From Bacteroidota bacterium (GTDB taxonomy: Bacteria > Bacteroidota > Bacteroidia > Sphingobacteriales > Sphingobacteriaceae), in contig JABDEQ010000052.1 in NCBI GenBank assembly GCA_013286985.1, positions 1 through 19,849 on the forward strand: 19,849 nucleotides of DNA, given 5' to 3'. The stretch's first letter is position 1. Each line of letters opens with the position of its first letter. Below the pieces are notes generated by a model that was not told the origin of the DNA, did not search any database, and saw only the letters and a list, made by a program, of their open reading frames with translations. Shown piece by piece: positions 15,926 to 19,849 of the stretch. The position numbers were made by a program, and so were the translations under genes.

Positions 15926-16630
15926 TTATATTTGACCGTATGCCGGTTTTATAATTATTTCATCAACATTTGCCCCAACACTCATTTTGTAAATGTTCAG
16001 CACTGCCGATGATATGTCTTCTGGTAAAACCATTTTATCCTTATCAACCTCCATACCCTTCCACGAGTCTGTTAAGGTTGAACCGGGAATAATAGCGGTT
16101 ACTTTTACGCCATGATCCTGCATTTCCAACCGCATTACTTTAGTAAGACCTAACAGCGCAAATTTTGTTACACTGTACGTACCAGCCTCAGCAATAGGGT
16201 TTATAGCAGCGATTGAACAGATATTGAAAATATGTCCGTCTTTTGCGACCATCATCTTTTTACCAAAATAACGGTATAGCTCATAGGCCGGCATCACATT
16301 GGTATTTACCTGCTTTTGAAAAGCATCTTCAGTATCATCCAATATGCTGGAGTAAGTGTACATACCGGCGTTGTTTACAATAATGCTGATATCGCCCAGC
16401 TCCTTTTCGGCTGCTGCTGCAAATGTCAAAACCTGTTGTTTAACACTGCAATCGGTAACCGAGGTAAATACTTTAATTTGAGGGTTGATGACTAGAAGTT
16501 CAGTTTTAAAAGCCGCAAGCTCATCATCGTGCCTTGAACAAATAGCCAGGTTTACTCCTTCTTTTGCAAAGGCTATTGCTATAGCCCGGCCCATTCCTTT
16601 GGTTGATGCAGTGATAATTGCGTTTTTCAT
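15926..16630 (-). CDS. SDR family NAD(P)-dependent oxidoreductase
   Basis: A 234-residue classical short-chain dehydrogenase/reductase. The cofactor loop is TASTKGMG at 7-14, where the usual first Gly of TGxxxGxG is Ala8. C31-S-R33 at the end of strand 2 favours NADPH. NNAG is at 86-89, and the catalytic residues are N110, S139 (NICSIAAINP), Y152 and K156 (YSVTK). PG at 182-183 matches the motif after strand 6. The closest general resemblance is to 3-oxoacyl-ACP reductase or sepiapterin reductase-like SDRs; substrate cannot be called. With no terminator and only 23 bp before PspC, it may be the first gene of the PspC-LiaF unit. It is cytoplasmic with no signal peptide. Confidence 0.92.
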   Translation of the reverse strand: MKNAIITASTKGMGRAIAIAFAKEGVNLAICSRHDDELAAFKTELLVINPQIKVFTSVTDCSVKQQVLTFAAAAEKELGDISIIVNNAGMYTYSSILDDTEDAFQKQVNTNVMPAYELYRYFGKKMMVAKDGHIFNICSIAAINPIAEAGTYSVTKFALLGLTKVMRLEMQDHGVKVTAIIPGSTLTDSWKGMEVDKDKMVLPEDISSAVLNIYKMSVGANVDEIIIKPAYGQI

Positions 16631-16699
16631 TTTTGTTTTGGTTGTGTTGTTAAAGCTTTAATTATTATTATCAGGTAGCGATCCTGAATTATTACTATA

Positions 16700-16707
16700 C
16701 AAATCTA
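16700..16707 (-). promoter_or_regulatory. -7 box for the SDR-PspC-LiaF operon
   Basis: TAGATTTG on the minus strand is an exact TAnnTTTG match, giving a leader of roughly 65 nt to the ATG at 16630. No TTTG is seen at the -33 position, so support is partial. Confidence 0.35.
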
Positions 16708-16739
16708 ATTTTTATTTTAACAGACGTAATTAGTGCATT

Positions 16740-16800
16740 GGTAAAGCGGGGCATATTTTCGGTAAAGTGGGGCAAAGCGGCGGTAAAAGTGTGGCGGGTT
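16740..16800. repeat. Three GGTAAAG direct repeats with 21-bp period
   Basis: GGTAAAGCGGGGCA starts at 16740, GGTAAAGTGGGGCA at 16761 and GGTAAAAGTGTGGCGG at 16782, exactly 21 bp apart. The block is more GC-rich than its surroundings and abuts the -33 element of the antitoxin promoter. Two readings fit: operator sites for autoregulation of the toxin-antitoxin operon, placed on one helix face (two turns), or the multiple terminal repeats of an IS21-like element, of which no transposase gene remains here. No inverted copy is seen downstream of the toxin. Confidence 0.75.
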
Positions 16801-16828
16801 GATATATTTTGATTTTTTTGTACCTTTA
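16799..16828 (+). promoter_or_regulatory. Promoter of the toxin-antitoxin operon
   Basis: TTG at 16799-16801 and TACCTTTA at 16821-16828 are separated by 19 bp; the -7 box matches TAnnTTTG except at its last base. Transcription would begin at or just before the ATG at 16833, giving a nearly leaderless mRNA. Confidence 0.5.
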
Positions 16829-16832
16829 TAGT

Positions 16833-17060
16833 ATGACTACGATAACATTACAGGTTCCGGATACGCTGGGTGAGTATCAAAATGATACTGTTAGATTTAT
16901 AGCTGCCAAGCTTTATGAATCAGGCAAATTATCGTTAGGCCAGGCAGCTGAGATGGCTGGATTATCTAAACGTACGTTTGCAGAATTATTAGGTGACTAC
17001 AATGTTTCCCTTATAAATTACTCTTTAGCAGATATCGTTGAAGATGCCGCAAAATTTTAA
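16833..17060 (+). CDS. UPF0175 family antitoxin
   Basis: A 75-residue protein beginning MTTITLQVPDTL. It has a short N-terminal beta-strand and a helical part with a helix-turn-helix-like segment (about residues 30-52: LSLGQAAEMAGLSKRTFAELL), the layout of UPF0175 proteins. These are antitoxins of type II systems paired with DUF3368 PIN-domain toxins, as here. The ATG at 16833 is chosen over an in-frame TTG at 16809, because the family begins with this strand and the -7 box at 16821-16828 would lie within the longer form. The toxin's start codon lies inside this gene, so translation is coupled. Binding to the phased repeats upstream, with autoregulation, is inferred. Confidence 0.88.
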   Translation: MTTITLQVPDTLGEYQNDTVRFIAAKLYESGKLSLGQAAEMAGLSKRTFAELLGDYNVSLINYSLADIVEDAAKF

Positions 17061-17514
17061 TGTAATTATAGCAGATACTACCTGTTTTATTCTGTTAGAT
17101 AAAATTGGTGAGATGGATTTGCTCAAATCGGTTTGGGGCAGAATAACAACAACCCCGGTTATCGCTTCAGAATTTGGCACCCCATTGCCCGACTGGATAG
17201 ATATCATACACGTACGGGATGTGCAACTACAAAAAACTTTGCAAATTGAAGTTGATCCCGGTGAAGCAAGTGCTATTGCGTTGGCGATAGAACTTGCTCC
17301 TGCCCTCTTAATATTAGATGACCTTGAAGCAAGACGACTTGCAAAACAGTTGAATCTTAACTTCACCGGAACTTTGGGTTTGATATTAAGAGCGAAGAAA
17401 AGTGGTCATATTACCTTGATAAAGCCCCTTATGGATAAAATTCAAAGTACCAACTTTAGAATTTCCGACAAACTTTGTGCTGAATTCTTGATACAAGCCG
17501 GAGAAGCTTTTTGA
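17044..17514 (+). CDS. DUF3368 PIN-domain toxin
   Basis: A 156-residue PIN-like nuclease (DUF3368). The acidic residues expected to bind Mg2+ are in place: D11 (IIADTTCFILL), E43 (PVIASEFG), E74 (DPGEASAIALA) and D92/D93 (LLILDDLEARR). PIN toxins of this type cleave RNA and are neutralised by the cognate UPF0175 antitoxin. The ATG at 17044 overlaps the antitoxin's end by 17 bp; an in-frame TTG at 17038 would add only two residues. The C-terminal region (SGHITLIKPLMDKIQSTNFRIS) matches the family's helical end. No frameshift or lost catalytic residue is visible, so the toxin looks functional. RNA target is unknown. Confidence 0.9.
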   Translation: MPQNFNVIIADTTCFILLDKIGEMDLLKSVWGRITTTPVIASEFGTPLPDWIDIIHVRDVQLQKTLQIEVDPGEASAIALAIELAPALLILDDLEARRLAKQLNLNFTGTLGLILRAKKSGHITLIKPLMDKIQSTNFRISDKLCAEFLIQAGEAF

Positions 17515-17693
17515 TCTGTCCTTCACTTTATTCTTCCTGTTATTCTTTGTGTAGAATTAAACTCTGAGTCTGTTGATCTGTATATCTTTTGTAAAACTAT
17601 GCGGGCAAAAGCATGGTCAATCATACTTAATTTGAATATTGATGAGTTTACAAGAACAAATTGTAGTATTTTTAGCCGAATTTTATTCATTAA

Positions 17694-18425
17694 ATGTTTT
17701 ATAGTTTAGGAAGATATATACTCTTACTGCGTTTAAGTTTCCGCAAACCCGAGAAGTTCAGTGTTTACTGGGCCGAAATTATGCGCGAAATGGTTTCACA
17801 AGGCATTGGCTCACTGGGCATTGTTGCCATTATTTCCGTATTTATCGGAGCTGTGGCTACTATCCAAACGGCCTTTCAGCTGGTAAGTGATTTCATTCCA
17901 AAAACAGTAGTGGGCGGTATTACCCGCGACTCAACCATTTTGGAGTTTAGCCCAACCATTACGGCGCTGGTACTTGCCGGTCGTATAGGATCAAGCATAG
18001 CCTCGCAAATTGGCACCATGCGCGTAACCGAACAAATTGATGCCCTCGAAATAATGGGCGTAAACGCCCCGGGTTACCTGATCTCACCTAAAGTTATAAC
18101 CGGCGTCACCATGATTCCCCTGCTGGTAATTGTTTCCGTGGCACTTGGCCTGGGCGGCGGTTATCTGGCTTGCGCAGCATCAAGAGATGTGTCAACTGCT
18201 GATTACGTGGCTGGCTTGTCTGATGGTTTTAACCCTATTATTGTTACGGTTTGCTGTGTTAAGGCCATTGTTTTTGGTTTTATTATTACCTCTATCTGCG
18301 CATATCAGGGTTTTTATACACGTGGCGGCGCACTCGAAGTGGGTCAGTCTGCTACAAAAGGTGTGGTATTTAGCTGTATAATGATATTATTTGCCGATTT
18401 AGTTATCTCAGAATTATTGCTATGA
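17694..18425 (+). CDS. MlaE family lipid ABC transporter permease
   Basis: A 243-residue permease of the MlaE/YrbE family, with an amphipathic N-terminus and about five membrane helices. The signature block ALVLAGRIGSSIASQIGTMR and the following EQIDALEIMGVNA (91-125) is the family's coupling and conserved region. MlaE works as a dimer with MlaF ATPase and a hexameric MCE (MlaD) protein to move phospholipids between inner and outer membranes, usually to keep outer-leaflet asymmetry. The stop TGA overlaps the ATPase start as ATGA at 18422-18425, so the two are translationally coupled. No MCE gene follows in the window. The 180-bp upstream region has no convincing promoter match; TATTTTTA at 17667-17674 is the closest. 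Confidence 0.93.
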   Translation: MFYSLGRYILLLRLSFRKPEKFSVYWAEIMREMVSQGIGSLGIVAIISVFIGAVATIQTAFQLVSDFIPKTVVGGITRDSTILEFSPTITALVLAGRIGSSIASQIGTMRVTEQIDALEIMGVNAPGYLISPKVITGVTMIPLLVIVSVALGLGGGYLACAASRDVSTADYVAGLSDGFNPIIVTVCCVKAIVFGFIITSICAYQGFYTRGGALEVGQSATKGVVFSCIMILFADLVISELLL

Positions 18426-19174
18426 TCCAGGTTGAAAGTATTTATAAATCGTTCGGCAGCAATGAGGTGCTTAGAGGCATAACAGCTGAATTTAAACCCG
18501 GCAAAAACAACCTGATTATAGGTAGTTCAGGCTCGGGTAAAACAACCCTGTTAAAATGTATTGTTGGCCTGCACGAACCAACAAGCGGCGATGTATTATA
18601 CGACAAAGAGAACTTTACCGATATGCACTTTGAAGGGCGCGTGCCTATCCGCAAGCAGATTGGTATGCTGTTCCAAAACTCGGCCTTGTTTGATTCCATG
18701 ACGGTGGAAGAAAATATTATTTTCCCGCTTAATTTGTTTACCAATATGTCAAGAGGCGAAAAGGTGGACAGGGCAAATTTCTGTTTAGAGCGGGTAAACC
18801 TGGCCGGTAAGAATCATTTATTCCCCTCAGAGCTATCAGGCGGGATGAAAAAAAGGGTAGGTATTGCGCGGGCAATATCCATGCAGCCTAAATATCTGTT
18901 TGTTGATGAGCCCAACTCAGGCCTCGACCCAATGACTTCCATTCTGATTGATGACCTGATCAGTGAAATCACCGAAGACTTTAAAACCACTACCGTAATT
19001 GTAACCCACGATATGAATTCGGTAATGGGTATTGGTGATCATATCCTGTTTTTACACAATGGCGAAAAATGGTGGGAAGGCTCCAATCACCAGATTGCCC
19101 ATACCGACAATAAAGAACTCAACGCCTTTGTATTCGCCAGCAAGTTTATGCAGGCAGCGAGGGATAAATTATAA
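18422..19174 (+). CDS. MlaF family ABC transporter ATP-binding protein
   Basis: A 250-residue ATPase. Walker A GSSGSGKT is at 34-41, the Q-loop glutamine at 85 (LFQNSALFD, typical of MlaF-type proteins), the ABC signature LSGGM at 138-142 followed by KKRVGIARAI, Walker B YLFVDEP at 158-164 with catalytic E163, and the switch His196 in VTHDM. The D-loop reads NSGLDP where most ABC proteins have TSGLDP. The protein would power lipid transport with the MlaE-type permease encoded just upstream (4-bp ATGA overlap). It is slightly shorter than E. coli MlaF (about 269 residues). The cell membrane's cytoplasmic face is the expected site. Confidence 0.94.
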   Translation: MIQVESIYKSFGSNEVLRGITAEFKPGKNNLIIGSSGSGKTTLLKCIVGLHEPTSGDVLYDKENFTDMHFEGRVPIRKQIGMLFQNSALFDSMTVEENIIFPLNLFTNMSRGEKVDRANFCLERVNLAGKNHLFPSELSGGMKKRVGIARAISMQPKYLFVDEPNSGLDPMTSILIDDLISEITEDFKTTTVIVTHDMNSVMGIGDHILFLHNGEKWWEGSNHQIAHTDNKELNAFVFASKFMQAARDKL

Positions 19175-19206
19175 GTGGGCAGTTTGCAATTACCACCAAT
19201 ATAAAT

Positions 19207-19236
19207 ATAGCGACGGGTTTTAAAACCCATCGCTAT
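19207..19236. terminator. Near-perfect palindrome downstream of the MlaF gene
   Basis: ATAGCGACGGGTTTT and AAAACCCATCGCTAT (19207-19221 and 19222-19236) are complementary except for one C-A pair. As RNA this is a long stem with a tiny AU loop, 32 bp after the MlaF stop. It lacks a following T-run, so it may end or protect the transcript, or be a copy of a dispersed intergenic palindrome. Confidence 0.55.
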
Positions 19237-19265
19237 GGAAAAGATCCTTATTAGAGAGGTTAGAG

Positions 19266-19408
19266 GTTGGTGATTAGAGATTGGCTCCTTGCTATTCTGA
19301 GATTTAACACATCCGACTTAATTGCAATCAATCAAATTAAAACAGAGATCGTTATATTTGCATTTTTTATGCTAACTAATCTCTAATCTCCGGTCTCTAA
19401 TCACTAAC
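19266..19408. repeat. GTGATTAGAGA long-spaced inverted repeat, intergenic repeat family copy 2
   Basis: The 19-nt left arm (19266-19284, GTTGGTGATTAGAGATTGG) matches the complement of the right arm (19390-19408) at 16 of 19 positions. The arms are 105 bp apart. More TAGAG/CTCTAATCTC words flank both arms (about 19250-19389). The vocabulary is shared with the repeat at 6250-6287. Confidence 0.55.
19353..19360 (+). promoter_or_regulatory. -7 box of the methyltransferase promoter
   Basis: TATATTTG matches TAnnTTTG exactly. The leader would be about 50 nt and would contain the right arm of the inverted repeat. The nearest upstream TTG (19322-19324) is 28 bp away, too far for a normal -33 box. 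Confidence 0.35.
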
Positions 19409-19414
19409 ACAAAA

Positions 19415-19849
19415 ATGATCCAACTTCTCACACCTACGCACTGGAAAGATTACGAGCTGATTGATTGCGGCGATTTTGAAAAGCTGGAACGTTTTGGCAA
19501 TGTTATATTAATTCGTCCCGAGCCGCAGGCGGTTTGGAGTAAAGTACTAAGTCCTGCTGAATGGCAGCGTTTACATCACATCAAATTCAAGGGTCGTTCG
19601 GCCACATCGGGCGAATGGGTGAAGAAAAACTCTGCCACTCCCGATCGCTGGCATGTTGAATATAAAAACCCTGAAGCATCTATTAAATTCCGCCTGGCAT
19701 TAACTTCATTTAAGCACCTCGGCATTTTCCCCGAGCAGGCTGTTAACTGGGATTACATCACCCAAAACATCAAAAAATTTAAAACACCCGAGCCTAAAGT
19801 GCTTAACCTGTTTGCCTATACTGGTGGTGCATCATTAATTGCCCGCGCA
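19415..19849 (+). CDS. Class I SAM-dependent methyltransferase, RlmI-like (3' end outside window)
   Basis: The first 145 codons of a gene that runs off the window's end. The frame opens at ATG 19415 (MIQLLTPTHWKDYELIDCGD) and stays open. The N-terminal part resembles the small leading domain of Bacteroidota proteins annotated as class I SAM-dependent methyltransferases or rRNA (cytosine-C5) methyltransferases of the RlmI/RlmK group. The Rossmann SAM-binding motif I is at the very end: VLNLFAYTGGASL (about residues 130-142). In this group the substrate is usually 23S rRNA, but the catalytic part is not in the window, so the target is open. It follows MlaF on the same strand after 240 bp of repeat-containing sequence and probably has its own promoter. 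Confidence 0.85.
   Translation, partial: MIQLLTPTHWKDYELIDCGDFEKLERFGNVILIRPEPQAVWSKVLSPAEWQRLHHIKFKGRSATSGEWVKKNSATPDRWHVEYKNPEASIKFRLALTSFKHLGIFPEQAVNWDYITQNIKKFKTPEPKVLNLFAYTGGASLIARA

Noticed and set aside
16740..16800. CRISPR array
   Set aside because: Only three degenerate units with a 21-bp period and no spacers; no cas genes nearby.
16809..16832. TTG start for the antitoxin
   Set aside because: It overlaps the promoter-like box; the family starts with the short beta-strand that follows the ATG at 16833.
1..19849. tRNA or rRNA genes
   Set aside because: No cloverleaf with conserved TTCRANY and CCA-adjacent stem, and no rRNA sequence, was recognised by eye.

Overview
The window looks like chromosomal DNA from a Bacteroidota bacterium, most likely Sphingobacteriaceae (Mucilaginibacter- or Pedobacter-like). 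This rests on the gene families (about 790-residue FtsX/MacB permeases, multi-PAS kinases with an HNLRGP H-box, PspC/LiaF pairs, MlaE/MlaF pairs), AT-rich leaders without strong Shine-Dalgarno sequences, several TAnnTTTG-type -7 boxes, and moderate G+C. Genus is inferred from style, not from a marker gene. Both ends cut through genes.

Layout. (1) 1-3570, minus strand: an exported metal-dependent amidohydrolase followed after 9 bp by a secreted M1 aminopeptidase whose C-terminus lies outside the window; together a likely envelope peptide-degrading pair. (2) 3848-6226: a full-length FtsX/MacB-type permease, preceded by a palindrome and a sigma-54-like -24 element. (3) 6377-6787, minus: a bacilliredoxin, separated from the permease by a strong bidirectional terminator. 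(4) 7018-8313: a membrane-anchored M23 endopeptidase and a bactofilin, a typical cell-shape/peptidoglycan module, then ahcY (8480-9796) with its own promoter and a terminator shared with the next, convergent gene. (5) 9905-12637, minus: a soluble GAF/PAS hybrid-input histidine kinase with a GTG start. (6) 12861-14170: two paralogous GYF_2-RDD membrane proteins in convergent orientation around a GC-rich hairpin. (7) 14245-16630, minus: a probable operon of an SDR oxidoreductase, a PspC-domain protein and a LiaF-like protein, which suggests an envelope-stress function, ending in a terminator. (8) 16740-17514: a UPF0175 antitoxin / DUF3368 PIN-toxin pair, with three 21-bp-phased GGTAAAG repeats directly upstream. 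(9) 17694-19174: MlaE-type permease and MlaF-type ATPase with ATGA overlap (lipid transport). (10) 19415 to the end: the start of a class I SAM-dependent methyltransferase, preceded by intergenic repeats.

Most of the window is ordinary housekeeping and envelope biology. I see no clear new multi-gene system. The stretches most worth a second look are the phased repeats in front of the toxin-antitoxin pair (operators or a relic of IS21-like ends), the palindrome plus -24 element before the permease, the ATTAGTGATTAG-type intergenic repeats at two sites, and the mirrored GYF_2-RDD duplicate.
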